Shown here piece by piece: positions 1 through 8,613 of a stretch of DNA of 64,000 bases (positions within the stretch are counted from its first letter, which is position 1; each line of letters begins with the position of its first letter). This DNA comes from DASQPR01 sp963797605 (GTDB lineage: Bacteria; Actinomycetota; Actinomycetes; Mycobacteriales; Micromonosporaceae), in the NCBI GenBank assembly GCA_963797605.1, contig CAWCPX010000013.1, positions 124,001-188,000 on the forward strand. The letters run 5' to 3'. Made by a program: the position numbers and the translations under genes. The notes beneath the pieces were generated by a model that saw only the letters and a program-made list of their open reading frames with translations, was not told the DNA's origin and did not search any database.

Positions 1-1
1 A

Positions 2-649
2 CCGGCCGATGGCGCGCCGGTCGCCGCGTCCGTCCACACGCGACGCTCGACGACGCCGTACATCTGGGCGCTGGCCGCGCTCGCCCTGATGCTCATGCTC
101 AGCGAGGGCGTCGCCAACGACTGGAGCACGCTCGAAGCCCGCGACGTCCTCGGCACCACCGCCGCCACGGCCGCGCTCGCCTACGGCGCCTTCGCCGCGG
201 CCATGACGATAGGGCGGCTGCTGACCGATCCGGTGGCCGCGCGCTTCGGACCCGTCGCGATCGTGCGCTACGGCGCCTTCCTGGCCGCGTTCGCGCTCAC
301 CGGGGTCGCGTTGTCGACGTGGCTCCCGCTGACGCTGATCGGCTGGGCGGTGTATGGCATCGGGCTCTCCGGTTGCATCCCGCAACTGTTCAGCGCCGCC
401 GGTCATGCCGACCCGGCCGCCGCCGGCGTCAACGTCGCGCGCGTGTCCGGCCTCGGCTACCTGGGCATGCTCGCCGGCCCGGCCATCATCGGGCCCCTCG
501 CTCACTTCTTCGCGCTCAACGACGCGTTCTTCCTGCCCGTGGCGCTCTGCGCGTTGGCCGGTTTCACAGCGCACATCGTGCGACCTGCGGCCCGGTCAGC
601 CATCACGGTCGATTCCGAATCACGGACCGAGGCAGTATCGTCCGCATGA
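2..649 (+). CDS. MFS transporter, C-terminal part (5' end outside window)
   Basis: The reading frame is open from base 2, so the gene starts before the window. It encodes about 215 residues of a hydrophobic membrane protein ending at a TGA. The visible part holds several membrane helices with the Gly/Ala-rich pattern of major facilitator superfamily carriers, and a loop between helices containing GRLLTDPVAARFGP that resembles the MFS A-like motif. It is the C-terminal half of a 12-helix transporter of unknown substrate. The family call is reasonably secure; the substrate cannot be inferred. Confidence 0.75.
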   Translation, partial: PADGAPVAASVHTRRSTTPYIWALAALALMLMLSEGVANDWSTLEARDVLGTTAATAALAYGAFAAAMTIGRLLTDPVAARFGPVAIVRYGAFLAAFALTGVALSTWLPLTLIGWAVYGIGLSGCIPQLFSAAGHADPAAAGVNVARVSGLGYLGMLAGPAIIGPLAHFFALNDAFFLPVALCALAGFTAHIVRPAARSAITVDSESRTEAVSSA

Positions 650-708
650 CATGCCAGTCACGTTGATCAATGCCGCTCACATCTGATCAATTGTCGAGAG
701 GAGCGACG

Positions 709-2046
709 ATGGTCAACGTCGTATATCGAATCGTCGTGCCCTTTTCCGGCGGCAGCGGTGGCACCGGGCCGCTCTCGTGGGGGCAGCTCGAAAACTGGTC
801 CGCCATCGTACGGTTGCGCACGTGGATGCCGCTCGGTGGCGTGATGCCACTACCGGCCGGCACGACCGTCGAGGATTACGTACGCGAGCTGCAATATCTG
901 ATGGGCCGCTACGAACCGATGCGCACGCGGCTGCGGTTTCCGGCAGACGGCGGGCGGCCGGTGCAGGTCGTGCACCCCGAAGGCGAGATCACGCTCGAGG
1001 TCGTCGACGCCGGAGACGCGGACCCGGTCGAGGTCGGCGAGTCCGTACGCGTCGCCTATGAAGCCGTTGACCTGGACTTCGCGGCGGAGTGGCCGCTGCG
1101 CGTCGCGCTGATCCGCCACCGCGGCTCGATCACCCACATCGTTGCGCTGATCAGCCACTTCGTCACCGACGCGGCCGGCGGCAGTGCGATGCTCGCCGAG
1201 GTGTCCGCGCGGGTCAGCGCGCCCGTGGAAGGAATGCAGCCGCTCGCGCAGGCGGCGTGGCAGGCGTCGCCGGGCGGCCGTCGGCAGAACGAGGCGGCGC
1301 TGCGGCACTGGCGCGCGATCCTGGAAACCATGGAGCCGCGCCGGTTCCCGCCGCCGACCGAGCGCACGGCGCCGCGCTACTGGCGGGGCGAGTTCACGTC
1401 CTCGGCCGTCCACGTCGCGTTGCGGGTGGTGATGGCGCGTACGGGCTCTGACTCGGCCGCCATCCTGCTCACGGCGTACGCGGCGGCGCTCGCGAACATG
1501 ACCGGGATCAACCCCGTGGTCGTACGCCCGCTGGTCGGCAACAGATTCCGGCCCGGCCTGTCCGGCATCGTCTGCACGGCGACCCAGGCCAGCATCTGCG
1601 CGCTCGATGTCGCGGGGCGGCCGTTCGACGAGGCGCTGGTCGGCGTCCGCCGCTCGTCGTTGGCGGCGTTCAAGAACGGCTACTTCGACGCGGACGACGT
1701 CACCGCGCTGATCGCGGAGATTTCCGCCGACCGTGGCGTGGCCCTCGAACTCGGCTGCTTCATCAACGACCGCCGCACCGAGGTGCCGATGCCGGCCGCC
1801 GATCACGAGCCGATCGCCGAACTCGTCCGCGACGCGATGGACCGGACGACGTTCGAGTGGGTGGTGCGGCGGGACAGCCCGTCGTTCGAGCCGATGATCG
1901 TGGACATCGACGACGCCGACGACGCGATCCGGCTGACCGTCCACATGGACACGGAGTACATCTCACCGGCCGACGCGGAGACGTTCCTGCGCGGCATGGA
2001 GGACGTTCTCGTGGCCGCAACCGGCATCGCGTGCGAAATCGGCTGA
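709..2046 (+). CDS. Stand-alone condensation-domain-like protein
   Basis: A protein of about 445 residues with the layout of a nonribosomal peptide synthetase condensation (C) domain and nothing else attached. Near the N-terminus it has LSWGQLENW, matching the C-domain opening motif (LSxxQ..W). The active-site motif HHxxxDG appears as SHFVTDA: the second His and the Asp remain, while the first His and the Gly are replaced. I chose the ATG at 709 because GAGAGGAG lies just upstream; the ATG at 670 has no ribosome binding site. Free-standing C-domain homologues can acylate or ester-link small molecules, but no carrier protein or adenylation gene is nearby, so the substrate is unknown. Confidence 0.6.
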   Translation: MVNVVYRIVVPFSGGSGGTGPLSWGQLENWSAIVRLRTWMPLGGVMPLPAGTTVEDYVRELQYLMGRYEPMRTRLRFPADGGRPVQVVHPEGEITLEVVDAGDADPVEVGESVRVAYEAVDLDFAAEWPLRVALIRHRGSITHIVALISHFVTDAAGGSAMLAEVSARVSAPVEGMQPLAQAAWQASPGGRRQNEAALRHWRAILETMEPRRFPPPTERTAPRYWRGEFTSSAVHVALRVVMARTGSDSAAILLTAYAAALANMTGINPVVVRPLVGNRFRPGLSGIVCTATQASICALDVAGRPFDEALVGVRRSSLAAFKNGYFDADDVTALIAEISADRGVALELGCFINDRRTEVPMPAADHEPIAELVRDAMDRTTFEWVVRRDSPSFEPMIVDIDDADDAIRLTVHMDTEYISPADAETFLRGMEDVLVAATGIACEIG

Positions 2047-2095
2047 AACTGTCGTCCGTGGTTCGAGCGTGAGCCGTCCGTGGCAGGCTGGTCGG

Positions 2096-3490
2096 GTGAC
2101 CGTTGACCGGTACGAACTCGTCGGGATCTTCGGGAGCGCGGTCGATGCGGGCGTCGCCTCGCTGTTCGTCGGCGCGGGTCTTTCCACCGCGGCCGGGTTG
2201 CCGACCTGGGGCGATCTTCTGGTGCCGCTCGCCGCCGAGATCGGGGTCGCCGGTGAGTTCGGCGATCTGCCGCTGCTCGCCGAATACTACGAACAGAACG
2301 CTCCGGGGCGCCGGCCCGCGCTGGAAAGCCACCTCCGGGACGCGCTGTCCGAGTACACCACGCCGGCGCCGAGCCACCGCCTGATCGCGAAGCTGCCGAT
2401 CGACGAGATCTGGACGACGAACTTCGATCCGCTGCTGGAATCGGCGGCGCCGCGGGCCACGGTCGCCGTCCGGGACGACGACGCGCTCGACATCGGCGCC
2501 GGCCGCCGCACCATCATCAAAATGCACGGCAGCCTGAGCCGGGACACGCCGCCCGTCTGGACCGCGCCACCCGTGATCACCCGGAGCGACTTCGAGCGAT
2601 ACGAGGACACGCATCCCCGGATGTGGGCGCTGCTGCGGGCGTCGTACCTGACGCGCACCATGCTTTTCCTGGGTTTCAGCTTCGCCGATCCGAACATCGA
2701 CGTGCTGCTGCGCCTCGCCCGCCGCTACGGCACGGCGTCTGCCGATCGTCACCTCACGGTGCTGCGCCGGCCGGCCGATCCCGGCGCGATCCAGCTACAC
2801 GACCTGCGGGTCCGGGACCTGGAGAACACCGGGGTGCACGTCTGCGAGATCGGCGACTTCAGCGAACTCACCGCCGTGCTGCAAGCCGTTGCCCGGCGGG
2901 CCCGCCCGGAACGACTCCTCGTCGCCGGCGGCGACGAGGCCGCGACCGACGTCGGACCGTGGTGTAACAAGGTCGCCGTCGCGCTGACCGCCCGGCCTCC
3001 GTCGTGGCAGATCACCTGCGTCGGCAGCGCGGCGGGCTGGGCCGTCACGAGCCGCCTGGCCGAATTGCTCCGAGCGCATGGCCGTTACGCGCCGGAACGG
3101 TTCCGCGTCTACTACCCGAGGAAATCCGGTGACGCCGTGGCGCTGACGGATTCCCGCCTCGGCACCGCGATCTTCACCGACCTCGAGCCGGACGACCTAG
3201 TCGGCGACGTCCTCGACGAGTGCCGGACGCTTCTGGTGATCAGCGGGAACGACCGCACCAGCGAGCAGGTGCGGTGGGCGCTCGACCGGGGTGTCAGCGT
3301 CGTGCCCCTCGCGTCCAGCGGCGCCGCCGCGCGAGCGTTCTGGGAAGCGTCCGGCGCGCCACAGGACCTCGGCGGCCGTCCGTGCGACCCGCAGGTGTGG
3401 GCCAACCTGGCCGATCCGGATCCGGACGTCGCGGTGATGGCCGCGATGTCCGCGATCGACCAGGCCATGTGCCGCCCGAGGCCGGACTGA
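2096..3490 (+). CDS. SIR2-SLOG protein resembling Thoeris ThsA
   Basis: About 464 residues in two parts. The N-terminal SIR2-type NAD-binding domain has GAGLS (26-30), TTNFD with Asn109, KMHGS with His144, and GFSF. Asn and His in these motifs are the NAD-hydrolysing residues of ThsA. From about residue 273 the protein looks like a SLOG/STALD nucleotide-sensing domain: LLVAGGDE opens it, and a later stretch (LLVISGNDRTSEQ, then VVPLASSGAAA) matches the Gly-rich loop and the following strand of that fold. SIR2 plus SLOG is the architecture of the Thoeris NADase ThsA, whose SLOG domain binds a cyclic ADP-ribose isomer made by a TIR protein. No TIR gene is visible nearby. GTG at 2069 is an alternative start; neither start has a good ribosome binding site. 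Confidence 0.75.
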   Translation: MTVDRYELVGIFGSAVDAGVASLFVGAGLSTAAGLPTWGDLLVPLAAEIGVAGEFGDLPLLAEYYEQNAPGRRPALESHLRDALSEYTTPAPSHRLIAKLPIDEIWTTNFDPLLESAAPRATVAVRDDDALDIGAGRRTIIKMHGSLSRDTPPVWTAPPVITRSDFERYEDTHPRMWALLRASYLTRTMLFLGFSFADPNIDVLLRLARRYGTASADRHLTVLRRPADPGAIQLHDLRVRDLENTGVHVCEIGDFSELTAVLQAVARRARPERLLVAGGDEAATDVGPWCNKVAVALTARPPSWQITCVGSAAGWAVTSRLAELLRAHGRYAPERFRVYYPRKSGDAVALTDSRLGTAIFTDLEPDDLVGDVLDECRTLLVISGNDRTSEQVRWALDRGVSVVPLASSGAAARAFWEASGAPQDLGGRPCDPQVWANLADPDPDVAVMAAMSAIDQAMCRPRPD

Positions 3491-3520
3491 TCGGACGCCA
3501 CGAAACGAGCCGGCCGATAA

Positions 3521-4018
3521 TCAGTCGCGTCGCGCGTCGGCCCAGTCGCCGTGCGCCACGATCGCGAGATCTTCAAGATCGAGAGTCTTGCCGGACACGG
3601 TACGGGCGCCGATCACGACCGCCTCGCCGCTGTCGCGTGCCACGAGCCGTAGCGGTCCGCCGTCGTCGCCTTGCAGGTGTTTGTTGCCCCACTGCATGAG
3701 CGCGAGCACAGCCGGCACGAGATCTCGGCCCTTCTCCGTGAGCAGGTATTCGTGGCGGGCGCGCTGGCCGGTCTCCCGGTAAGGCTGCTTGACGAACAGA
3801 CCGATCTCGGTCAGCTCCCGGAGTCGCGCCGCCACGATCGCGTCGGTGATCTTCGTGCGTCGGGCGAAGTCGTCGAACCGGGTCGTGCCGTAGAACGCCT
3901 CGCGAAGGATCAGCATCGACGATCGGGTGCCGATGGCGTCCATCGACTTGCCGATCGAGCAGTTGTCCAGCCGCCACGTGCTGCGGTCGGCCAAGGCGCC
4001 TTCAAAGGTCAAGGACAT
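3521..4018 (-). CDS. HxlR-family transcriptional regulator
   Basis: A winged-helix regulator of 165 residues. It has the HxlR signature: an early Cys (DNCSIGKSMDAIG), the helix-turn-helix around TRFDDFARRTKITDAIVAARLREL, and the wing segment REHEYLLT-like (RARHEYLLTEKG). The C-terminus adds about 40 residues (LVARDSGEAVVIGAR) seen in longer HxlR members. The start at 4018 is supported by GGGAGAAG directly upstream; the frame is open further but has no site. It follows the SDR gene by 38 bp in the same direction, so the two form one operon. HxlR proteins often sense electrophiles or redox state through the early Cys, and autoregulation through the palindrome at 4647-4670 is likely. Confidence 0.85.
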   Translation of the reverse strand: MSLTFEGALADRSTWRLDNCSIGKSMDAIGTRSSMLILREAFYGTTRFDDFARRTKITDAIVAARLRELTEIGLFVKQPYRETGQRARHEYLLTEKGRDLVPAVLALMQWGNKHLQGDDGGPLRLVARDSGEAVVIGARTVSGKTLDLEDLAIVAHGDWADARRD

Positions 4019-4056
4019 GGGCTTCTCCCTTGTCGACGTGATCGCCGTCGTGCGTC

Positions 4057-4638
4057 TCAATCGGTGATGACGACGACGCCCGACGGCGCGCCCAGCAACT
4101 CGACCGTACGCTCCGCGGCCCGATCGATCTGGATCCGAGGCTCGTCGGGGATCCGCGACTCGTGGTAGGTGCCCGGCCCGTAGAACTGCCCGTAGCTCAG
4201 CACGACGCCGCCTTCGGCGAGCACCGAGCGCTCCAACTCGGCGACGGCTGCGACGCCGGGCTCGTCGGGCAACTGCCATGCCACGGTCTGGGCCAGAATT
4301 CGCGGCGATCCGCTCTGCCGCGCCGCCTCGATCAGGTTCTGGTTGCCCTCGGTGCGGATGCGCGCGTTGAGCGCCGAATAGTCGCTGATCTTCGCCACGT
4401 CGTCGGGCAGTTCGGTCAGCTCGTTGAGGATGACGTCCGGCTTGAAATCCCGCACGGCCGCGATGACGGCGTCGCGATCGAACACGTCGCAGAGGACCGG
4501 CTCGGCGCCGAGCGTGGCGAGCAGTTCCGTCTTGCCCGGGGAGCGGGTCATGCCCGCGACGACATGCCCTGCCTGCACCAGCAGCGGAACCAACCGCTGC
4601 CCGATGACCCCGGACGCGCCGGCGACGAAGATCCTCAC
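4057..4638 (-). CDS. NAD(P)-dependent epimerase/dehydratase (atypical SDR)
   Basis: A 193-residue Rossmann-fold protein starting MRIFVAGASGVIG, which carries the nucleotide-binding GASGxIG loop. A second conserved segment (LNELTELPDD, then NARIRTEGNQNLIEAA) fits extended or atypical SDRs of the NmrA/epimerase group. At 193 residues it is clearly shorter than typical extended SDRs (about 300), and no YxxxK motif is evident, so it may be an NAD(P)-binding sensor or a reduced enzyme. It is the first gene of an operon with the HxlR regulator, a common pairing in which the regulator controls a small oxidoreductase. Confidence 0.75.
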   Translation of the reverse strand: MRIFVAGASGVIGQRLVPLLVQAGHVVAGMTRSPGKTELLATLGAEPVLCDVFDRDAVIAAVRDFKPDVILNELTELPDDVAKISDYSALNARIRTEGNQNLIEAARQSGSPRILAQTVAWQLPDEPGVAAVAELERSVLAEGGVVLSYGQFYGPGTYHESRIPDEPRIQIDRAAERTVELLGAPSGVVVITD

Positions 4639-4646
4639 GACGACCC

Positions 4647-4670
4647 CTAACTATATGAATTGGTAGTCAG
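4647..4670. promoter_or_regulatory. Candidate HxlR operator overlapping the -10 of the SDR-hxlR operon
   Basis: CTAACTA (4647-4653) and TAGTCAG (4664-4670) form an inverted repeat with 6 of 7 matches and a 10-bp spacer, about 10-30 bp upstream of the SDR start. On the minus strand the element contains TATAGT (4650-4655), a good -10 hexamer, so a bound regulator would block the promoter. The ACTA...TAGT half-sites resemble known HxlR operators. Confidence 0.55.
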
Positions 4671-4791
4671 AGCCTAGCTCGCTGACTGGTACCGCCCAAC
4701 TCGGCCTTCGCACGGGGTCGCCGGCGGCCGCCCGAACGGATCGTGGAAGGTCTCCACGTGGGCTGCCGCAGCCGCAGTGGTAGCCGCGGGG

Positions 4792-7700
4792 TCACGGCCG
4801 CCGCAGCGCCATGATCGCGATGTCGTCGTCGGCGTCGGCGGAACAGAGGTCGAGGAGCACGTCGACGGCCGTGTCCAGATCCGTCAGGTCGAGGTCGGCG
4901 CAGCGGCGCAACAGCCGGCGGCGGGAGGTCTGCGGGCTTTCGCGGCGGCGTTCGGTCAGGCCATCGGTGTAGATGAACAGCGTCGATCCGGGCGGCAGCA
5001 CCGTCGTGGTCTGCCGGTACGTGGTGTGGGGCAGCACACCCAGCGCCATCGATGTCTTCACCGTGAGGCGCCGGGTCCGCTCCGCCGTACGCAGGATCGG
5101 CGCGTGATGACCGGCGTTGACGATCGAGGCTTTGCCGGTGCCGAGATCGATGAACGCGACGATCATGGTGGCCATCGTGGGGGTGCCGACGACCGGCAGC
5201 AGCGTGTTCACCGTCGAGCAGAGGTCCGCCGGGCTGGCCGACGCCGCCGCCCAGGATCGCAGCAGCAGCCGGATCTGGCCCATCGTGACGGCCGCGGCGA
5301 GATCGTGGCCCATGACGTCGCCGACGGTGACCATGAGGCGGCCGTCGGGCAGCATCAGAGCGTCGTACCAGTCGCCGCCGACCTCGTCCGTGGCGGCAGC
5401 CGGCCGATAGCGGGCCACCATCTCGAACCGCTCCGACCGGGGGAGCGATTCGGGCAGCAGGCTCCGCTGGAGGGCATGCGAGACGTCCCGTTCGCGACGA
5501 TAGCGGCGCAGGTGCTCGATCCTACGGCCGGCGATCAGCGCGAGCTGTTCGACGAGTTTCACGTCCTCGCCGTCCACGCCGTCGCCGGTCGCCGTGATCT
5601 CGATCGTGCCGAGGACCGTGCCGTCGTCCGCCGTCAGCGGAATCGTCGTCTGGCCGCCGCGCACCGGGACCGCTCCGCCGGACGGGTCGGCCAGCGTCAC
5701 CGCGCACGACGCCACCCCCGCGATGTCGGTCACGAACGCCTCCAGCGTCGCGGCGATGTCGGCGGGTTCGGCGGAGATGATCCGGGTCGCCGCCGCTGTC
5801 AGCGCTTCCAACTGCGTGGCGTGCCGCAGCGCTCGGGCGCCGGCCTCGCGCCGCAGGCCCGCCAGATGCAGGTTGGAACGGATCCGGCTGATCAGCTCCC
5901 GAGCCGTGAACGGTTTGACGAGGTAGTCGTCCGCGCCCGCCTGCAGACCCTCGATCGTGGCCTCCTCACCGGCGCGGGCGGAGAGCAGGATGACCGGGAC
6001 CTCGGCAATGGCCGGATCGGACCGCACCGCGGCGAGCAATGCCAGACCGCTCCGGCCGGGCAGCATCACGTCGCTGAGAACGAGGTCCGGCACCTGCTCG
6101 GTCAGCGCATCGAGCACGAGTTCGGCGTCCGGGAACGAGACCACGTTCGCGTGCGGCGCGAGCAGCACCGACACGTACGCGCGCATGTCCGCGTTGTCGT
6201 CGACGACCCAGACCGTGGGCGCGCCGTCGCCGTCGGGCCGGTCGCGAACGGCCGCCCGGAGGTCCGGTTCCCGCTCGTCGAACGCGTCCAGCACGTCGCC
6301 GGCCGAGACGGACAGCGCGCGAGGTGCCACGGCCTGCGCGGCGACGAGCCGATCTGGGCTCACGTGCGCCGTCCCGAACGGGATCGTCACGCCGAAGGTC
6401 GAGCCGGCACCCTCGGTGCTCGCCACGGTGACGTCGCCGCGGTGCAGGTCGACGAGTTCCCGCACCAGCGCGAGCCCGAGACCGCTTCCGGGCCGCGACG
6501 GCGTATCGGCGGCACCGGCGCGTCGGAACCGATCGAAGATGAACGGCACGTCGTCGGCCGCGATGCCGATCCCCGTGTCGATGACGTCGAGTCGGGCCCA
6601 TGACTCGGTGCGGCGCAGCCGTACCCGGATGGATCCGGTCTCGGTGAATTTGAGGGCGTTGGCGCAGAGGTTCGTGACGATCTGCTCCCACATCTCCCGG
6701 TCCACGTAGACCGGTTCGCCAAGCGGTGGGCAGTCGATGCGCAGGTCGAGCCCGGCCGCCTGCGCCGCGGACCGGAACACGCTCACGACGTCGGCTGTCG
6801 CGGCGGCCAGATCGGTCGGCTGGAACGTCGCGGCGACCCGGCCCGCCTCCAACCGCGAGATGTCCAGCAGGCTGTTGACGAGCTTGAGCACGCGCCGCGC
6901 GTTGCGGTCGGCCATCGCCAGCGACTCCCGCGTGTCACGGGGGACGCGTTCGTCGGCCTGCGCCGCGGCCAACGGACCGAGTAACAGCGTCAGCGGGGTC
7001 CGGAACTCGTGACTGATGTTGCTCAGGAAGGCGGTTTTCGCCCGGTCGAGTTCTTCCAGAGCCCGGGTGCGTCGGGCCGACGATGCGAAGCCCTCCGTCA
7101 CCGCGTGCGCGGCTCCGATGGTGTCCGCGACGCGGGCCAGGAATTCCCGGTAGTCGACGTCGACCGGGACGCCGTGGTTGATGGCCATCACGATCGCGGC
7201 GGTGGCCGCGGTGCCGGGACTGTGGATCGGCTGGGCCGCGAGTGCCGCCTCGCCGTCGCGCTGTGCGGCTCCCGGCGTGATCGCGCTCTCCAGTCGCGCG
7301 AACGCGTCCGCGCCCGTGGCCGTCAGCAACCGGTCGACGTGGCCCGGATCGAGGTCGTCGGCCTGCCCCCACGACACGTCCCACGGAGTGCTGTCGTCGG
7401 GAAACACGCGAAGACGACCCGACCGGACGTCACGTGGATGCCGGCCCAGCACGGTGGCCGCGGTCGCGAACAACTCCTGGGCACTGCCGATTCCGGCGAG
7501 CGATGTGGCCAGGTCGCGCAGCAGCGCGGATCGGCGCTCCGCGATCACCTGCCGGGTGGTCTCCATGACGACGCAGAAGACCCCGTTGATCGGTTCGGTG
7601 CCGACCGGGCTGAACGTGTAGGTGAAGTAGCACTCGTCGGCGAAGTCGGCGCGTTCCAGCATCAGGTGCTGGTCCTGTTCCCACGTCGGCACGCCGGTGT

Positions 7701-8019
7701 CCATCACGCCGTGCAGCATCGGGCCGATGACGTGCCAGATCTCGGGGAAGCAGTCCTCGGCACGCTGACCGAACGCGGCCGGATGCTTGTCGCCGATCAG
7801 CGGCCGATAGCCGTCGTTGTAGATCTGTACGAGGTCGCGGCCCCAGAAGACCATCATCGGTACGCGTGCGGAAAGGCAGGTCCCGGCGAGGGTACGCAGC
7901 GCGTCCGGCCACGATTCGACGGGGCCGAGCGGTGTCGCGGACCAGTCGCGGCTCAGCAGGAGATTTCGCGTGCCCGCGTGCGGGGGGCTCCCGTGATCTC
8001 CGGGGCTACGGCCAGCCAT
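4792..8019 (-). CDS. Hybrid sensor histidine kinase with receiver and SpoIIE phosphatase domains
   Basis: A cytoplasmic signalling protein of 1,075 residues with no membrane segment. In order: a PAS-like sensor (about 35-160), a linker/GAF-like region (165-310), HisKA with the phospho-acceptor His337 in SNISHEFRTP, the HATPase domain with NLCANALKF (N box), DTGIGI and GSGLGLAL (G boxes) at 445-550, a receiver domain with Asp650 in LVLSDVMLPG and VKPF (600-715), a second GAF-like region (735-835), and a C-terminal PPM/SpoIIE phosphatase with GGDWYD and GDVMGHD metal-binding Asp residues (880-1075). Such proteins typically control partner-switching anti-sigma or anti-anti-sigma factors by dephosphorylation. 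No partner is adjacent. The first 14 bp of its coding end overlap the neighbouring SnoaL-like frame. Confidence 0.9.
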   Translation of the reverse strand: MAGRSPGDHGSPPHAGTRNLLLSRDWSATPLGPVESWPDALRTLAGTCLSARVPMMVFWGRDLVQIYNDGYRPLIGDKHPAAFGQRAEDCFPEIWHVIGPMLHGVMDTGVPTWEQDQHLMLERADFADECYFTYTFSPVGTEPINGVFCVVMETTRQVIAERRSALLRDLATSLAGIGSAQELFATAATVLGRHPRDVRSGRLRVFPDDSTPWDVSWGQADDLDPGHVDRLLTATGADAFARLESAITPGAAQRDGEAALAAQPIHSPGTAATAAIVMAINHGVPVDVDYREFLARVADTIGAAHAVTEGFASSARRTRALEELDRAKTAFLSNISHEFRTPLTLLLGPLAAAQADERVPRDTRESLAMADRNARRVLKLVNSLLDISRLEAGRVAATFQPTDLAAATADVVSVFRSAAQAAGLDLRIDCPPLGEPVYVDREMWEQIVTNLCANALKFTETGSIRVRLRRTESWARLDVIDTGIGIAADDVPFIFDRFRRAGAADTPSRPGSGLGLALVRELVDLHRGDVTVASTEGAGSTFGVTIPFGTAHVSPDRLVAAQAVAPRALSVSAGDVLDAFDEREPDLRAAVRDRPDGDGAPTVWVVDDNADMRAYVSVLLAPHANVVSFPDAELVLDALTEQVPDLVLSDVMLPGRSGLALLAAVRSDPAIAEVPVILLSARAGEEATIEGLQAGADDYLVKPFTARELISRIRSNLHLAGLRREAGARALRHATQLEALTAAATRIISAEPADIAATLEAFVTDIAGVASCAVTLADPSGGAVPVRGGQTTIPLTADDGTVLGTIEITATGDGVDGEDVKLVEQLALIAGRRIEHLRRYRRERDVSHALQRSLLPESLPRSERFEMVARYRPAAATDEVGGDWYDALMLPDGRLMVTVGDVMGHDLAAAVTMGQIRLLLRSWAAASASPADLCSTVNTLLPVVGTPTMATMIVAFIDLGTGKASIVNAGHHAPILRTAERTRRLTVKTSMALGVLPHTTYRQTTTVLPPGSTLFIYTDGLTERRRESPQTSRRRLLRRCADLDLTDLDTAVDVLLDLCSADADDDIAIMALRRP

Positions 8020-8449
8020 CCCGCGAGTCTGTCACAGCCGGCGCCGGTCTCCATGACGGCAAGTGCGCCGCCGGTGACGCGCTCTCGACGCCGCCGCCGG
8101 CCGTCCACGACGGGCTCGCCGTGGCCTCGACGGCGCCCCAGTGGTCGGCGACCCGGCGGTTCGTGACGCGGTAGAGGTCGCAGGAGCGCCCGATGTCGGG
8201 CCCGGCGACACCCGTACGCAGAACAGCCACGAAGTTGCCGCAACCGAAGATGCGCGTCGCGCCGAGTGACGTGCCAGAACGCTGCGTGTCGGGCGTGTGA
8301 TCGGCGTAGCCGGATGACCGCAGCGCCGCCGCGCCGTCGATGTCACCGGCCGAGGCTCGGTTGACGTACTCGGCGACGAGCTCTTTGTTCGCCGTCCCGC
8401 GCCTCGTACCTCGCAAAACTGTTTGTGATGTCGGCAACGCAGTGGGCAT
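8006..8449 (-). CDS. Short SnoaL/NTF2-like protein, possibly degraded
   Basis: A frame of 147 residues. Residues 20-55 (TANKELVAEYVNRASAGD, then ADHTPD) and 80-108 (CDLYRVTNRRVADHWGAVE) match the first and last parts of SnoaL-like cone-shaped folds. The 25-35 residues normally found between them are missing and the last 35 residues are low complexity. No ribosome binding site precedes the ATG at 8449. It may be an internally deleted remnant, or a small diverged member of the family. It ends inside the start of the kinase gene on the same strand. Confidence 0.45.
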   Translation of the reverse strand: MPTALPTSQTVLRGTRRGTANKELVAEYVNRASAGDIDGAAALRSSGYADHTPDTQRSGTSLGATRIFGCGNFVAVLRTGVAGPDIGRSCDLYRVTNRRVADHWGAVEATASPSWTAGGGVESASPAAHLPSWRPAPAVTDSRDGWP

Positions 8450-8613
8450 CGCAGCGACACGGTGTGCTCGCCGCGGCCGGTGCGGCGCTGCTGATCGCCG
8501 CCGGCGTCGTGCGGACCTGGCGATCCCGGTGAGGGCGATGTCCGATTCGGATAGGCTCGGGTGATCTGATCTGTCGGCCGTCGCGGCGCGGTGCCCGCGA
8601 AACGGAGGAGCCC

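Noticed and set aside
3487..3524. Imperfect hairpin between the SIR2-SLOG and HxlR genes
   Set aside because: The stem has a 3-nt bulge and a long loop, and is too weak to call as a terminator.
4777..6603. A 608-codon ORF on the plus strand inside the sensor kinase gene
   Set aside because: It is the complement of a GC-rich real gene with clear kinase and phosphatase motifs. The product is Arg/Asp/Gly-rich and matches nothing.
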